Part shown: positions 36,170 to 47,254 of the stretch, piece by piece | Numbering within the stretch: the stretch's first letter is position 1 | Layout: each line of letters opens with the position of its first letter | Assembly (NCBI RefSeq): GCF_001514125.1 | Contig: NZ_KQ948562.1 | Span: 108,229-172,228, forward strand | Length of the DNA: 64,000 nt | Origin: Streptomyces longwoodensis | GTDB taxonomy: Bacteria; Actinomycetota; Actinomycetes; Streptomycetales; Streptomycetaceae | Direction of reading: 5' to 3' | Notes under the pieces: generated by a model | Told to the model about the DNA's origin: nothing | The model's input: only the letters and a program-made list of their open reading frames with translations | Databases searched by the model: none | Position numbers and translations under genes: made by a program

Positions 36170-37032
36170 TTCGACGCCTCCTCGGTGCGCTGGGAGGTCC
36201 GCTCGGGGGTCCGCTTGAACAGCGGCGGCTCGACCGCGCCCCGCTCCAGGCGCTCACCGGCGCGCTGTTCGAGGGCCTTGAGGTCGTTGAGCGCCTCGGC
36301 CGACACGTCACGGATCTGGCCGCGCTCGCGCAGCGTCTTGCTGACGGTGAGCTCGGAGGGGGTGCCGTCGGGCAGCAGGCCGGCGATGTCCACGGCGTTG
36401 TGCCGCGCGTACACGCCGGGGGCCGGCAGCGGCGGGATGTACGTGCCCTCGCGGACGCGCTGCTCGGCCAGCTCGCGCTGGGTGCGGGCGCGCTCGGTGC
36501 GCTCGCGGTGGGTGAGCACCATCGCGCCGACGGCGGCCGTGATGAGCAGGGCGCCGGTGATCTCGAAGGCGAAGACGTACTTGGTGAAGATCAGGGCCGC
36601 GAGTCCCTCGACGTTGCCGCCGGAGTTGGCCTGGGTGAGGCCGTTGAACTCCTTCAGGGAGGCGTTGCCGATCCCGGCGAACAGCAGGACGCCGAAGCCG
36701 ACTCCGCACAGCAGGGCCAGCCAGCGCTGGCCCTTGATGGTCTCCTTCAGGGAGTCGGCCGCGGTCACGCCGACGAGCATCACCACGAACAGGAACAGCA
36801 TCATGATCGCGCCGGTGTAGACGACGACCTGCACGATGCCCAGGAAGTAGGCGCCGTTGGCGAGGTAGAAGACCGCCAGGACGATCATCGTGCCGGCGAG
36901 GCAGAGTGCGCTGTGGACGGCCCGCCTCATGAAGACGGTGCACAGGGCGCCGATCACCGCGACGGTGCCGAGGACCCAGAACTGGACGGCCTCGCCGGTG
37001 GAGGTGGAGTAGGCGGCGAGCGGGGTGCTCAT
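36166..37032 (-). CDS. nuoJ: NADH-quinone oxidoreductase subunit J
   Basis: A 288-residue subunit. The five-helix core spans residues ~18-175 ([31 protein letters not shown], shown in part, is the conserved third helix region). The last ~110 residues are a charged hydrophilic tail ([21 protein letters not shown] ... [15 protein letters not shown], in part), a common actinobacterial extension. Start ATG 37032 overlaps nuoI by 4 bases. Confidence 0.96.
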   Translation of the reverse strand: MSTPLAAYSTSTGEAVQFWVLGTVAVIGALCTVFMRRAVHSALCLAGTMIVLAVFYLANGAYFLGIVQVVVYTGAIMMLFLFVVMLVGVTAADSLKETIKGQRWLALLCGVGFGVLLFAGIGNASLKEFNGLTQANSGGNVEGLAALIFTKYVFAFEITGALLITAAVGAMVLTHRERTERARTQRELAEQRVREGTYIPPLPAPGVYARHNAVDIAGLLPDGTPSELTVSKTLRERGQIRDVSAEALNDLKALEQRAGERLERGAVEPPLFKRTPERTSQRTEEASK

Positions 37033-37679
37033 CGGCCGGTCACCTCCCGCGACGCCGGCTCGTCCGTCCCGAAGGTGGACGACGCCTCCTGCGGCGCCTC
37101 GCCCTTGGAGAGGGCGGTCTGCCGCTCGGTGCCGGGCGCGGCCTCGGTCACGAGTCCGCGGTAGTAGTCCTGCTCGTCCATGCCGGGGTAGATCGCATGG
37201 GGCGTGTCGACCATGCCCTCGTCGAGCCCGGCGAGCAGCTGCTCCTTGGTGTAGATGAGGTTCGCGCGGCTGGAGTCGGCCAGCTCGAACTCGTTGGTCA
37301 TCGTCAGCGCGCGCGTGGGGCACGCCTCGATGCACAGGCCGCACAGGATGCAGCGGGCGTAGTTGATCTGGTACACGCGCCCGTACCGCTCGCCCGGGGA
37401 GTAGCGCTCCTCCTCCGTGTTGTCCGCGCCCTCGACGTAGATGGCGTCGGCGGGGCAGGCCCAGGCGCACAGCTCGCAGCCGACGCACTTCTCCAGGCCG
37501 TCCGGATGGCGGTTGAGCTGGTGCCGTCCGTGGAACCGCGGAGCCGTGGTCTTCTGCTGCTCCGGGTACTGCTCGGTCAGCCGCTTCTTGAACATGGCCT
37601 TGAAGGTCACGCCGAAGCCGGCGACGGGGTTCATGAAGCCGGGCTTCAACGGCTCGGTCTCCTTCGGCTCCTCAGCCAT
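37029..37679 (-). CDS. nuoI: NADH-quinone oxidoreductase subunit I (two [4Fe-4S] clusters)
   Basis: A 216-residue subunit carrying clusters N6a and N6b: [20 protein letters not shown] and [20 protein letters not shown]. Electrons pass from here to N2 in NuoB. The C-terminal ~60 residues are a hydrophilic actinobacterial extension. Start ATG 37679 lies 8 bases inside the end of nuoH. Confidence 0.97.
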   Translation of the reverse strand: MAEEPKETEPLKPGFMNPVAGFGVTFKAMFKKRLTEQYPEQQKTTAPRFHGRHQLNRHPDGLEKCVGCELCAWACPADAIYVEGADNTEEERYSPGERYGRVYQINYARCILCGLCIEACPTRALTMTNEFELADSSRANLIYTKEQLLAGLDEGMVDTPHAIYPGMDEQDYYRGLVTEAAPGTERQTALSKGEAPQEASSTFGTDEPASREVTGR

Positions 37680-39036
37680 CGGACGCCTCCTTTCCCTCCA
37701 GAGATCCGTCACTCTGAGTATCGACCCCACCACTGACAATGAGCTCCCGCTCCCGACGCGGGCGGCGCCTGGGCACCGGCGGCAGCTCCTGTCCGGGCAG
37801 CGGCGGCACGGGGAACCCGCCCGCCATCGGGTCGAAGCCGGGGGGCGGTTCGGCGCCCTGCGCGCTCTCCTTGGACTTCTCGCGGAACATGTCGGCGACG
37901 AAGGAGACGAGCAGCAGGGCCAGCACGGCGCCGCCGACGTAGAGGGCGATGTCGGCGAAGTCGTAGTGCTCGTTGCGCAGGGTCCGTACGGTCGCGACGA
38001 GCATCAGCCAGGTCACGGAGACCGGGATGAGGACCTTCCAGCCGAGCTTCATCAGCTGGTCGTAGCGCACGCGCGGGAGCGTGCCGCGCAGCCAGATGAA
38101 CACGAACAGCAGCAGCTGCACCTTGAGGACGAACCAGAGCATCGGCCACCAGCCGTGGTTCGCGCCCTCCCAGAAGGTGCTGACGGGCCACGGGGCGCGC
38201 CAGCCGCCGAGGAAGAGGGTGGCCGACACCGCCGACACCGTCACCATGTTCGCGTACTCGGCGAGCATGAACAGCGCGAACTTGATCGACGAGTACTCGG
38301 TGTTGAAGCCGCCCACCAGGTCGCCCTCGGACTCGGGCATGTCGAAGGGGGCGCGGTTGGTCTCGCCGACCATGGTGACGATGTAGAGGATGAAGGACAC
38401 CGGCAGCAGCAGGACGTACCAGCGGTCCGTCTGCTGGTCGACGATCGTCGACGTCGACATGGAGCCGGAGTAGAGGAACACCGAGGCGAACGCGGCGCCC
38501 ATGGCGATCTCGTACGAGATCATCTGGGCGCAGGAGCGCAGGCCGCCCAGCAGCGGGTAGGTGGAGCCGGAGCTCCAGCCCGCCAGGACGATGCCGTAGA
38601 TGCCGACCGAGGCGACCGCGAGGATGTACAGCAGCGCGATCGGCAGGTCGGTGAGCTGCATCGTGGTGCGCGTGCCGAAGATCGAGACCTCGTTGTCGGC
38701 CGGGCCGAAGGGGATCACGGCGATCGCCATGAACGCCGGGACGACCGCGATGATCGGCGCGAGGACGTAGACGACCTTGTCCGCGCGCTTGACGACGACG
38801 TCCTCCTTCAGCATCAGCTTCACGCCGTCGGCGAGCGACTGGAGCATGCCCCAGGGGCCGTGCCGGTTGGGGCCGATGCGCAGCTGCATCCAGGCCACGA
38901 CCTTGCGCTCCCACACGATGGAGAACAGCACGGTCACCAGGACGAAGGCGAAGCAGAACACGGCCTTGACGACGATCAGCCACCAGGGGTCACGGCCGAA
39001 CATCGAGAGGTCCTCAGCGGCGACGTACGGGCTCAT
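37672..39036 (-). CDS. nuoH: NADH-quinone oxidoreductase subunit H
   Basis: A 454-residue membrane subunit that forms the quinone entry tunnel. Diagnostic segments are [43 protein letters not shown] and [20 protein letters not shown] (each quoted in part). The C terminus is extended by ~60 hydrophilic residues rich in Pro and Arg. Start ATG 39036 overlaps nuoG by 4 bases. Confidence 0.97.
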   Translation of the reverse strand: MSPYVAAEDLSMFGRDPWWLIVVKAVFCFAFVLVTVLFSIVWERKVVAWMQLRIGPNRHGPWGMLQSLADGVKLMLKEDVVVKRADKVVYVLAPIIAVVPAFMAIAVIPFGPADNEVSIFGTRTTMQLTDLPIALLYILAVASVGIYGIVLAGWSSGSTYPLLGGLRSCAQMISYEIAMGAAFASVFLYSGSMSTSTIVDQQTDRWYVLLLPVSFILYIVTMVGETNRAPFDMPESEGDLVGGFNTEYSSIKFALFMLAEYANMVTVSAVSATLFLGGWRAPWPVSTFWEGANHGWWPMLWFVLKVQLLLFVFIWLRGTLPRVRYDQLMKLGWKVLIPVSVTWLMLVATVRTLRNEHYDFADIALYVGGAVLALLLVSFVADMFREKSKESAQGAEPPPGFDPMAGGFPVPPLPGQELPPVPRRRPRRERELIVSGGVDTQSDGSLEGKEASDG

Positions 39037-41537
39037 GCCTCCACCTCCTGGGGGACGTCGGCGGCCGGCGTCGCCGGGCCGATGCGGACGAGGGAGCCGG
39101 GCCGCGCGCCGGTGTCGGAGGCGACGCCCCGGCCGGTGGAGTTGAGCGGCAGCCAGACCACGCGGTCGGGCATCTCGGTGATCTGCAGCGGCAGCTCGAC
39201 CGCTCCGGCCGGCCCGGTGACGGAGAGCAGCTCGCCGTCCGTGACGCCCGCCTCGGCGGCGGTGGCCGACGAGACACGCGCGCGTGCCGCGTGCCGGGTC
39301 CCGGCGAGCGCCTCGTCGCCCTCCTGCAGCAGGCCCTGGTCGAGCAGCAGCCGGTGCCCGGCGAGCACGGCCTCCCCGGCCGCGGGCCGCGGCAGCGCGC
39401 CCGCGGTGTCCAGCGGGTCGGCGGCCCGGCCGCCCTCCCAGGCGCCGAGGCGGTCGATCTCCGCGCGCGTGGTGCGCAGGTCCGGCAGGCCCAGGTGGAC
39501 GTCCATGGCGTCGGCCAGCATCTGCAGCACGCGCGCGTCGGTGGGCGCCAGGCGCCGGGTCATCTGGTCGGGCTTGAGCGCGGCGTCGAAGAAGCGCACC
39601 CTGCCCTCCCAGTTCAGGAAGGCGCCGGGCTTCTCCGCGACCGCGGCGACGGGCAGGACGACGTCGGCGCGCTCGGTGACCTCGCTGGGCCGCAGCTCCA
39701 GCGACACCACGAAGCCCACCTCGTCGAGGGCGGCACGCGCGCGGGCCGGGTCGGGCAGGTCGGCGAGCTCCACACCTGCCACGAGCAGCGCCTGCAGCTC
39801 GCCGTCCGCGGCGGCCTGCACGATCTGGCCGGTGTCGCGGCCGTAGCGCAGCGGCAGTTCGGCGACGCCCCAGACGGCGGCGACCTCGTCGCGCGCGCGG
39901 GGGTCGGTGGCCGGCCGGCCGCCGGGCAGCAGCGACGGCAGGGCGCCCGCCTCGATGGCGCCCCGCTCCCCGGCCCGGCGCGGGATCCACACCAGCCGGG
40001 CACCGGTCGCGGTCGCCGCCCGTACGGCGGCGGTGAGACCGCCGGGCACCGCGGCCAGCCGCTCGCCGACGACGATGACCGCGCCCTCGGTGCGCAGCGC
40101 CGCGCCCGCGAGGGCGCCGTCGCCTTCGAGGCCGACCTGGCCGGCGAGCGCGTCGAGCCAGTCGGTCTCGGTGCCCGGAGCGGCCGGCAGCAGCGTGCCG
40201 CCCGCCTTCTCCAGGCCGCGCGTGGCGTGCGTGGCCAGCGCGAAGACCTTCTGCCCGTGCTTGCGCCAGGCCTTGCGCAGCCGCAGGAAGACGCCTGGCG
40301 CCTCCTCCTCGGCCTCGAACCCGACCAGCAGGACGGCGGGCGCCTCCTCCAGGGCGGTGTACGTGACGCCCGTACCGTCGAGGTCGCGACCGCGGCCGGC
40401 GACCCGGGCCGCGAGGAAGTCGGCCTCCTCGCCGCTGTGCACACGGGCGCGGAAGTCGATGTCGTTGGTGTCGAGCGCCACGCGCGTGAACTTGCTGTAC
40501 GCGTAGGCGTCCTCGACGGTGAGGCGGCCGCCGGTCAGGACGCCGGTGCGGCCGCGCGAGGCGAGCAGCCCCTGGGCGGCGATCTGCAGCGCCTCCGGCC
40601 AGGAGGCCGGCTCCAGCTCGCCCTCCGCGTTGCGCACGAGGGGCGTCTCCAGCCGGTCCTTCTGCTGCGCGTACCGGAACGCGAACCGCCCCTTGTCGCA
40701 GATCCACTCCTCGTTGACCTCGGGGTCGGTGGCCGCGAGGCGCCGCATCACCTTGCCGCGCCGGTGGTCGGTGCGGGTGGCGCAGCCGCCGGAGCAGTGC
40801 TCGCACACCGACGGCGAGGAGACCAGGTCGAACGGGCGGGAGCGGAACCGGTAGGCGGCCGAGGTGAGCGCGCCGACCGGGCAGATCTGGATGGTGTTGC
40901 CGGAGAAGTACGACTCGAACGGGTCGCCCTCGCCGGTGCCGACCTGCTGCAGCGCGCCCCGCTCGATCAGTTCGATCATCGGGTCGCCGGCGACCTGGTT
41001 GGAGAAGCGGGTGCAGCGCGCGCACAGCACGCACCGCTCGCGGTCGAGCAGCACCTGGGTGGAGATCGGCACGGGCTTCTCGTAGGTGCGCTTGCGGCCC
41101 TCGAAGCGGGACTCGGCGTTGCCGTGGGACATCGCCTGGTTCTGCAGCGGGCACTCGCCGCCCTTGTCGCAGACCGGGCAGTCCAGCGGGTGGTTGATGA
41201 GCAGCAGCTCCATCACGCCGTGCTGGGCCTTCTCGGCGACCGGCGAGGTGAGGTGCGTCTTCACCACCATGCCGTCGGTGCAGGTGATGGTGCAGGACGC
41301 CATGGGCTTGCGCTGGCCCTCGACCTCGACGATGCACTGGCGGCAGGCGCCCGCCGGGTCGAGGAGGGGGTGGTCGCAGAAGCGGGGGATCTCGATGCCG
41401 AGCTGTTCGGCGGCCCGGATGACCAGGGTGCCCTTGGGCACGCTGATCCCGATGCCGTCGATCGTCAGCGACACGAGGTCTTCCGGCGGGACCGCCGCCT
41501 CTCCTCCGCCGGAGGGAGCACTGGTGGTCACGGTCAT
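39033..41537 (-). CDS. nuoG: NADH-quinone oxidoreductase subunit G
   Basis: An 834-residue iron-sulfur subunit. The N-terminal [2Fe-2S] N1b ligands run from [16 protein letters not shown] to KPMASC. The N3 site [17 protein letters not shown] uses one His ligand. N4 and its neighbours are in [11 protein letters not shown]. An extra CEHCSGGC...EEWICDKG motif matches the optional N7 cluster. The rest is a molybdopterin-oxidoreductase-like domain without a cofactor role. Start ATG 41537 overlaps nuoF by 4 bases. Confidence 0.97.
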   Translation of the reverse strand: MTVTTSAPSGGGEAAVPPEDLVSLTIDGIGISVPKGTLVIRAAEQLGIEIPRFCDHPLLDPAGACRQCIVEVEGQRKPMASCTITCTDGMVVKTHLTSPVAEKAQHGVMELLLINHPLDCPVCDKGGECPLQNQAMSHGNAESRFEGRKRTYEKPVPISTQVLLDRERCVLCARCTRFSNQVAGDPMIELIERGALQQVGTGEGDPFESYFSGNTIQICPVGALTSAAYRFRSRPFDLVSSPSVCEHCSGGCATRTDHRRGKVMRRLAATDPEVNEEWICDKGRFAFRYAQQKDRLETPLVRNAEGELEPASWPEALQIAAQGLLASRGRTGVLTGGRLTVEDAYAYSKFTRVALDTNDIDFRARVHSGEEADFLAARVAGRGRDLDGTGVTYTALEEAPAVLLVGFEAEEEAPGVFLRLRKAWRKHGQKVFALATHATRGLEKAGGTLLPAAPGTETDWLDALAGQVGLEGDGALAGAALRTEGAVIVVGERLAAVPGGLTAAVRAATATGARLVWIPRRAGERGAIEAGALPSLLPGGRPATDPRARDEVAAVWGVAELPLRYGRDTGQIVQAAADGELQALLVAGVELADLPDPARARAALDEVGFVVSLELRPSEVTERADVVLPVAAVAEKPGAFLNWEGRVRFFDAALKPDQMTRRLAPTDARVLQMLADAMDVHLGLPDLRTTRAEIDRLGAWEGGRAADPLDTAGALPRPAAGEAVLAGHRLLLDQGLLQEGDEALAGTRHAARARVSSATAAEAGVTDGELLSVTGPAGAVELPLQITEMPDRVVWLPLNSTGRGVASDTGARPGSLVRIGPATPAADVPQEVEA

Positions 41538-42880
41538 GCGTTCACCTCCGGGCGGTCCGCCCAGGCCGTCGACTTGGCCGGGTCGAAGGGGCAGCCCCGG
41601 CCCGTGATGTGCTGCTCGTACTCCTCGCGGAAGTACTTCAGCGAGGAGAAGATCGGCGAGGCGGCGCCGTCGCCGAGGGCGCAGAACGACTTGCCGTTGA
41701 TGTTGTCGGCGATGTCGTTGAGCTTGTCGAGGTCGCTCATGGCGCCCTTGCCGGCCTCGATGTCGCGCAGCAGCTGCACGAGCCAGTAGGTGCCCTCGCG
41801 GCAGGGGGTGCACTTGCCGCAGGACTCGTGGGCGTAGAACTCGGTCCAGCGGGTCACGGCCCGCACCACGCAGGTGGTCTCGTCGAAGCACTGCAGCGCC
41901 TTGGTGCCGAGCATGGAACCGGCGGCGCCCACGCCCTCGTAGTCGAGGGGGACGTCCAGGTGCTCGTCGGTGAACATCGGCGTGGAGGAGCCGCCCGGCG
42001 TCCAGAACTTCAGCCGGTGGCCCGGCCGCATGCCGCCGCTCATCTCCAGCAGCTGGCGCAGGGTGATGCCGAGCGGGGCCTCGTACTGGCCGGGGCTGGC
42101 GACGTGGCCACTGAGCGAGTAGAGCGTGAAGCCCGGGGACTTCTCGCTGCCCATCGAACGGAACCAGTCCTTGCCCCGCTGCAGGATCGCGGGAACCGAC
42201 GCGATCGACTCGACGTTGTTCACGACAGTGGGGCACGCATACAGGCCCGCGACAGCAGGGAAGGGAGGACGGAGCCGCGGTTGACCCCGGCGGCCTTCGA
42301 GGGAGTCCAGCAGCGCGGTCTCCTCACCGCAGATGTACGCGCCCGCGCCCGCGTGCACGGTGAGTTCCAGGTCGAGTCCGCTGCCGAGGATGTTCTCGCC
42401 GAGGAAGCCGGCCTCGTGGGCCTCGCGCACGGCCGCGTGCAACCGCCGCAGGACGGGGACGACTTCACCCCGCAGGTAGATGAACGCGTGCGAGGACCTG
42501 ATGGCGTAGCACGCGATGACGATGCCCTCGATGAGGCTGTGCGGGTTCGCGAAGAGGAGCGGGATGTCCTTGCACGTCCCCGGCTCCGACTCGTCGGCGT
42601 TGACAACAAGATAGTGCGGCTTTCCGTCCCCCTGGGGGATGAACTGCCACTTCATCCCCGTCGGGAACCCCGCGCCGCCGCGGCCGCGCAGACCGGAGTC
42701 CTTCACGTACGCGATCAGGTCGTCCGGTGACATGGCGAGCGCCTTGCGGAGCCCTTCGTACCCCTCGTGCCTCCGATAGACGTCCAGGGTCCAGGACCGG
42801 TCCTCGTCCCAGAAGGCCGACAGCACGGGTGCGAGCAGCTTCTCGGGTCCGGTGTCCTTCAGCTCGGGTGCCAAGGTCAT
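41534..42880 (-). CDS. nuoF: NADH-quinone oxidoreductase subunit F (NADH/FMN site)
   Basis: A 448-residue subunit that oxidises [22 protein letters not shown] is the NADH/FMN-binding glycine loop, [12 protein letters not shown] contacts FMN, and [12 protein letters not shown] with SFCALGDGA supplies the four cysteines of cluster N3. Start ATG 42880 shares one base with the nuoE stop (TGATG). Confidence 0.97.
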   Translation of the reverse strand: MTLAPELKDTGPEKLLAPVLSAFWDEDRSWTLDVYRRHEGYEGLRKALAMSPDDLIAYVKDSGLRGRGGAGFPTGMKWQFIPQGDGKPHYLVVNADESEPGTCKDIPLLFANPHSLIEGIVIACYAIRSSHAFIYLRGEVVPVLRRLHAAVREAHEAGFLGENILGSGLDLELTVHAGAGAYICGEETALLDSLEGRRGQPRLRPPFPAVAGLYACPTVVNNVESIASVPAILQRGKDWFRSMGSEKSPGFTLYSLSGHVASPGQYEAPLGITLRQLLEMSGGMRPGHRLKFWTPGGSSTPMFTDEHLDVPLDYEGVGAAGSMLGTKALQCFDETTCVVRAVTRWTEFYAHESCGKCTPCREGTYWLVQLLRDIEAGKGAMSDLDKLNDIADNINGKSFCALGDGAASPIFSSLKYFREEYEQHITGRGCPFDPAKSTAWADRPEVNA

Positions 42881-43752
42881 CACTCCCCCTCCTCGGCGGT
42901 GGGCCCTGCCGGGTGGGCGGGGTCGGAGGCCGACGTGTCCTGCGGCGCGTCGTGCGAACTGAGGTGCTCGTTCGGCGACGGCTCGTGCACCGTGCCGCCG
43001 TGCGGCTCGTCGTGCGGGCCGCCGTCGCGCGGATGGACCACGCGCGCGGGTGCGGCCTCTCCCCTTGCCAGGCGAAGGCCCACCAGCGACGCCGGTCCCG
43101 CACTGCCGCCCGCCTCGACGGCCCCGTCCCGCTCGTCGGGGAAGCCGGCCAGGATCCGCGCGGTCTCCTTGAAGGTGCACAGCGGCGCCCCGCGCGTGGG
43201 CGAGACGGTCCGCCCGGTGCGCAGGTCGTCCACCAGGCGCTTGGCGCTGTGCACGTCCTGGTTGTCGAAGAACTCCCAGTTCACCATCACGACCGGCGCG
43301 AAGTCGCAGGCCGCGTTGCACTCGATGTGCTCCAGGGTGATCTTCCCGTCGTCGGTGGTCTCGCCGTTGCCGACGCCGAGGTGGTCCTGGAGCGCCTCGA
43401 AGATGGCGTCGCCTCCCATCACGGCGCACAGGGTGTTGGTGCAGACGCCCACCTGGTAGTCACCGCTCGGCTTGCGCCGGTACATCGTGTAGAAGGTGGC
43501 GACGGCGGTGACCTCGGCCGTGGTCAGGCCGAGGACGTCCGCGCAGAACTGCATCCCGGTGCGCGTGACGTGGCCCTCCTCCGACTGCACGAGGTGCAGC
43601 AGCGGCAGGAGCGCGGAGCGGGAGTCGGGGTAGCGCGCGATGACCTCGCGCGCGTCCGCCTCGAGCCGGGCGCGGACGTCGTCCGGGTACGCGGGTGCGG
43701 GCAGTTCGGGCATGCCCAGGCTGACGCCCCGCTCCGAAGAACTGGTGGTCAC
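42880..43752 (-). CDS. nuoE: NADH-quinone oxidoreductase subunit E
   Basis: A 290-residue subunit. The thioredoxin-like domain with the N1a [2Fe-2S] cluster has its ligands in [12 protein letters not shown] and [11 protein letters not shown]. After ~residue 205 a long Pro/His/Glu/Asp-rich tail is added ([20 protein letters not shown] and beyond), not seen in E. coli-type NuoE. GTG 43752 is chosen because it overlaps the nuoD stop as GTGA; ATG 43713 is a weaker alternative. Confidence 0.95.
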   Translation of the reverse strand: MTTSSSERGVSLGMPELPAPAYPDDVRARLEADAREVIARYPDSRSALLPLLHLVQSEEGHVTRTGMQFCADVLGLTTAEVTAVATFYTMYRRKPSGDYQVGVCTNTLCAVMGGDAIFEALQDHLGVGNGETTDDGKITLEHIECNAACDFAPVVMVNWEFFDNQDVHSAKRLVDDLRTGRTVSPTRGAPLCTFKETARILAGFPDERDGAVEAGGSAGPASLVGLRLARGEAAPARVVHPRDGGPHDEPHGGTVHEPSPNEHLSSHDAPQDTSASDPAHPAGPTAEEGE

Positions 43753-45089
43753 CGGTCGACGCCTCCCATCACGGGGTCGATGGACGCGACGGCGACGATG
43801 ACGTCGGCGACCTGGCCGCCCTCGCACATCGCCGCCATGGCCTGCAGGTTGGTGAAGGACGGGTCACGGAAGTGGACCCGGAAGGGGCGGGTGCCGCCGT
43901 CGGACACGGCGTGCACCCCGAGTTCGCCCTTGGGCGACTCGACGGCCACGTACGCCTGGCCCGGCGGGACCCGGAAGCCCTCGGTGACCAGCTTGAAGTG
44001 GTGGATCAGGGACTCCATGGAGGTGCCCATGATCTGCTTGATGTGGTCCAGGGAGTTACCGAGCCCGTCGGGTCCCAGGGCGAGCTGGGCGGGCCAGGCG
44101 ATCTTCTTGTCGGCGACCATCACCGGGCCGGGCCGGAGCCGGTCCAGGCACTGCTCGATGATCCGCAGCGACTGGCGCATCTCCTCGAGCCGGATGAGGA
44201 AGCGGCCGTAGGCGTCGCAGGACTCGGCGGTCGGGACGTCGAAGTCGTACGTCTCGTAGCCGCAGTACGGCTGCGCCTTGCGCAGGTCGTGCGGCAGGCC
44301 GGTGGCGCGCAGGATGGGCCCGCTGGCGCCGAGGGCCACGCAGCCGGCCAGGTCGAGGTAGCCGACGTCCTGCATGCGGGCCTTGAAGATGGGGTTCCCG
44401 GTGGCGAGCTTGTCGTACTCCGGGAGGTTCCGCTTCATCTTCTTCACGAACTCGCGGACCTGGTCCACCGCGCCGGGCGGCAGGTCCTGGGCGAGTCCGC
44501 CGGGCCGGATGTACGCGTGGTTCATGCGCAGGCCCGTGATGAGCTCGTAGAGGTCGAGAATCATTTCACGATCGCGGAACCCGTAGATCATGATCGTGGT
44601 GGCGCCGAGTTCCATGCCGCCGGTGGCGATGCACACCAGGTGGGAGGAGAGCCGGTTCAGCTCCATCAGGAGCACCCGGACGATCTCGGCCCGCTCGGTG
44701 ATCTGGTCCTCGATGCCGAGGAGCTTCTCGACGGCGAGACAGTAGGCGGTCTCGTTGAAGAAGGACGTCAGGTAGTCCATGCGCGTCACGAACGTGGTGC
44801 CCTGCGTCCAGGTCCGGTACTCGAGGTTCTTCTCGATGCCGGTGTGGAGGTAGCCGATGCCGCAGCGGGCCTCGGTGACCGTCTCGCCCTCGATCTCCAG
44901 GATGAGCCGCAGCACTCCGTGGGTGGAGGGGTGCTGGGGACCCATGTTGACGACGATGCGCTCGTCGTCCGCGCGGACCGCCGACTGGGCGACCTCGTCC
45001 CAGTCGCCGCCGGTGACGGTGTAGACGGTTCCCTCGGTGGTCTCGCGCGCCGAGGCCGCCGATGCGGCGAATGCTGACTGCGTGCTCAC
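43749..45089 (-). CDS. nuoD: NADH-quinone oxidoreductase subunit D
   Basis: A 446-residue quinone-site subunit related to [NiFe]-hydrogenase large subunits. The quinone-binding loop [15 protein letters not shown] has the essential His. [11 protein letters not shown] and [20 protein letters not shown] are conserved. It is separate from NuoC, as in most actinobacteria. Start GTG 45089 overlaps the nuoC stop (GTGA). Confidence 0.97.
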   Translation of the reverse strand: MSTQSAFAASAASARETTEGTVYTVTGGDWDEVAQSAVRADDERIVVNMGPQHPSTHGVLRLILEIEGETVTEARCGIGYLHTGIEKNLEYRTWTQGTTFVTRMDYLTSFFNETAYCLAVEKLLGIEDQITERAEIVRVLLMELNRLSSHLVCIATGGMELGATTIMIYGFRDREMILDLYELITGLRMNHAYIRPGGLAQDLPPGAVDQVREFVKKMKRNLPEYDKLATGNPIFKARMQDVGYLDLAGCVALGASGPILRATGLPHDLRKAQPYCGYETYDFDVPTAESCDAYGRFLIRLEEMRQSLRIIEQCLDRLRPGPVMVADKKIAWPAQLALGPDGLGNSLDHIKQIMGTSMESLIHHFKLVTEGFRVPPGQAYVAVESPKGELGVHAVSDGGTRPFRVHFRDPSFTNLQAMAAMCEGGQVADVIVAVASIDPVMGGVDR

Positions 45090-46207
45090 GAGTACGACCT
45101 CCGCTGGTCCGGGGCCGGGATCTGGGCGCCCTTGTACTCGACGGGGATGCCGCCGAGGGGATAGTCCTTGCGCTGCGGATGGCCCTGCCAGTCGTCCGGC
45201 ATCATGATCCGCGTCAGGGCCGGGTGACCGTCGAAGACGATGCCGAAGAAGTCGTACGTCTCGCGCTCGTGCCAGTCGTTCGTCGGGTAGACGGAGACCA
45301 GGGACGGGATGCGCGGGTCGGCGTCGGGGGCGCTGACTTCGAGGCGGATCAGCCGGTTGTGGGTGATCGAGCGCAGGTGGTAGACGGCGTGCAGCTCGCG
45401 GCCCTTGTCGTGCGGGTAGTGGACGCCGCTGACGCCGGTGCACAGCTCGAAGCGCAGGGCCGGGTCGTCGCGCAGGGTGCGGGCGACGCGCGGCAGGTGC
45501 TCGCGCTCGATGTGGAAGGTGAGCTCGCCGCGGTCGACGACCGTCTTCTCGATGGCGTTGTCGGGGAGGAGTCCCTGTTCCTCCAGCGCGCCCTCGAGTT
45601 CGTCGGCGACCTCGTCGAACCAGCCGCCGTAGGGCCGGCTCGCCGGGCCGGGGAGCCGCACCGAGCGGACCAGGCCGCCGTAGCCGGAGGTGTCGCCGCC
45701 GTTGTCGGCGCCGAACATGCCGCGCTGGACACGGATCTCCTCGCCGCCGTCGCCGCGCTGGCCGGGGAGGTTGGAGGCGGACAGGTCCTTGTCCGGGTTC
45801 GGCCCGGCCACACCGTGCGCCGCGGCCACGGGTGCCGCCCCGGCCGCGTCGCCCGCCTTGCCCTCGGGCGCCTTCGCACCGGCCGCCCCGGCGGCCTTGG
45901 CACCGGCCGTCCCGGCGGCCGCGGCATCGCCCGCCCCGGCCGTCTTCGCGTCAGCCGTCTTCGCCCCGGCCGGCTCGGGCGCCTTCGCGTCAGCCGTCTT
46001 CGCCCCGGCGGCTTCGTTCGCCGTCGCGCCGCCGCCCGGCTCGCCGGCCTTCGTGCCGTCCGGCTGTCCGACCCCGTCCGGTCCCTTCGTGCCGGGGGCG
46101 CCGTTCGCCCCAGCCGGCCGGTCCGCGCCACCCGGCTGCTTCGTGCCGTCAGGTTCGTTCGCGCCGTCCGGCTGCTTCGGGCCGTGGGTGCCGTTCGCGT
46201 CGCTCAT
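45086..46207 (-). CDS. nuoC: NADH-quinone oxidoreductase subunit C with long low-complexity N-terminal extension
   Basis: A 373-residue subunit. The canonical 30-kDa domain occupies roughly residues 190-373 ([40 protein letters not shown] and [14 protein letters not shown] are diagnostic). The first ~140 residues are Ala/Gly/Pro/Lys-rich, with repeats such as [13 protein letters not shown] / [12 protein letters not shown]. At DNA level 45944-45970 and 45983-46009 are identical. Start ATG 46207 overlaps nuoB by 4 bases, so the extension is translated. Its role is unknown; it lies on the cytoplasmic arm. Confidence 0.94.
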   Translation of the reverse strand: MSDANGTHGPKQPDGANEPDGTKQPGGADRPAGANGAPGTKGPDGVGQPDGTKAGEPGGGATANEAAGAKTADAKAPEPAGAKTADAKTAGAGDAAAAGTAGAKAAGAAGAKAPEGKAGDAAGAAPVAAAHGVAGPNPDKDLSASNLPGQRGDGGEEIRVQRGMFGADNGGDTSGYGGLVRSVRLPGPASRPYGGWFDEVADELEGALEEQGLLPDNAIEKTVVDRGELTFHIEREHLPRVARTLRDDPALRFELCTGVSGVHYPHDKGRELHAVYHLRSITHNRLIRLEVSAPDADPRIPSLVSVYPTNDWHERETYDFFGIVFDGHPALTRIMMPDDWQGHPQRKDYPLGGIPVEYKGAQIPAPDQRRSYS

Positions 46208-46758
46208 CGCAGCAGCCCCTTCATCTCGATCGTGGGCAGGGCCGTGAGCGCCGCTTCCTCCGCCTCGCGGGCCGCCTCCTCGGCGTTCACGCCGAGCTTG
46301 GAGTTCTGGATCTTGTGGTGGAGCTTGAGGATCGCGTCCACCAGCATCTCGGGGCGCGGCGGGCAGCCGGGCAGGTAGATGTCGACCGGGACGACGTGGT
46401 CGACGCCCTGGACGATGGAGTAGTTGTTGAACATGCCGCCGGAGGACGCGCACACGCCCATGGAGATGACCCACTTGGGGTTCGGCATCTGGTCGTAGAC
46501 CTGCCGCAGCACCGGCGCCATCTTCTGGCTGACCCGGCCGGCGACGATCATCAGGTCCGCCTGGCGGGGCGAGCCGCGGAAGACCTCCATACCGAAGCGC
46601 GCCAGGTCGTAGCGCCCGGCGCCGGTGGTCATCATCTCGATCGCGCAGCAGGCGAGTCCGAAGGTGGCGGGGAAGACGGACGCCTTGCGCACCCAGCCCG
46701 CGGCCTGCTCGACGGTGGTCAGCAGGAAGCCGCTCGGCAGCTTTTCTTCGAGTCCCAT
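46204..46758 (-). CDS. nuoB: NADH-quinone oxidoreductase subunit B (cluster N2)
   Basis: A 184-residue subunit holding the terminal [4Fe-4S] cluster N2. The ligands are the tandem cysteines in [10 protein letters not shown], and the cysteines of GVCASSGG and LPGCPPRPE. It delivers electrons to menaquinone at the NuoB/NuoD interface. ATG 46758 lies 13 bases after nuoA. Confidence 0.97.
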   Translation of the reverse strand: MGLEEKLPSGFLLTTVEQAAGWVRKASVFPATFGLACCAIEMMTTGAGRYDLARFGMEVFRGSPRQADLMIVAGRVSQKMAPVLRQVYDQMPNPKWVISMGVCASSGGMFNNYSIVQGVDHVVPVDIYLPGCPPRPEMLVDAILKLHHKIQNSKLGVNAEEAAREAEEAALTALPTIEMKGLLR

Positions 46759-46771
46759 GTCGTTGAGCCCC

Positions 46772-47131
46772 TCAGTCCCATTCCAGGCCGCCGCGCCGCC
46801 ATACGTACGCGTACGCGACGAAGACGGTGAGCACGAAGAGCAGCATCTCCACGAGCCCGAAGACCCCCAGGGCGTCGAAGGTGACGGCCCAGGGGTAGAG
46901 GAAGACGATCTCGATGTCGAAGACGATGAAGAGCATCGCCGTCAGGTAGTACTTGATGGGGAAGCGCCCGCCGCCGGCCGGCGTGGGGGTCGGCTCGATG
47001 CCGCACTCGTAGGCTTCGAGCTTGGCGCGGTTGTACCGCTTCGGACCGATCAGCGTGGCCATGACCACGGAGAAGATCGCAAAGCCTGCCCCGAGGGCTC
47101 CCAGTACGAGGATGGGCGCATACGCGTTCAC
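46772..47131 (-). CDS. nuoA: NADH-quinone oxidoreductase subunit A
   Basis: A 119-residue three-helix membrane subunit. [13 protein letters not shown] is the conserved loop near the quinone channel (Cys/Glu), and [16 protein letters not shown] is the diagnostic second helix. It is the first gene of the 14-gene operon. Start GTG 47131 has GAGGAG just upstream. A Rex operator and a -10-like TAGGAT lie upstream. Confidence 0.97.
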   Translation of the reverse strand: MNAYAPILVLGALGAGFAIFSVVMATLIGPKRYNRAKLEAYECGIEPTPTPAGGGRFPIKYYLTAMLFIVFDIEIVFLYPWAVTFDALGVFGLVEMLLFVLTVFVAYAYVWRRGGLEWD

Positions 47132-47238
47132 CGCTCCTCGCTCCTCTCAGTCGGCACTGACTGCTGGCGGTTGCGTCCGGCTCACGCCCGCCCCACGCGC
47201 CCCTCGAACCCCGCTCGTCCCGGCGAAGATCGAGAACA

Positions 47239-47254
47239 TGTGAAGCAGGTCACA
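47239..47254. promoter_or_regulatory. Rex operator upstream of the nuo operon
   Basis: TGTGAAGCAGGTCACA fits the Rex operator (TGTGAA-N4-TTCACA) with one mismatch. It lies 108-123 bases upstream of nuoA. Rex senses the NADH/NAD ratio in Streptomyces and represses respiratory genes when NADH is low; the nuo operon of S. coelicolor is a known target. A minus-strand TAGGAT (47276-47271) could be the -10, which would place the operator just downstream of the transcription start. Confidence 0.75.

Noticed and set aside
34052-36820. Long plus-strand frame antisense to nuoJ-nuoL
   Set aside because: It reads as a shadow of the nuo genes, rich in Asp/Glu/Arg/His with no fold or ribosome-binding site. 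The nuo motifs on the other strand are decisive.
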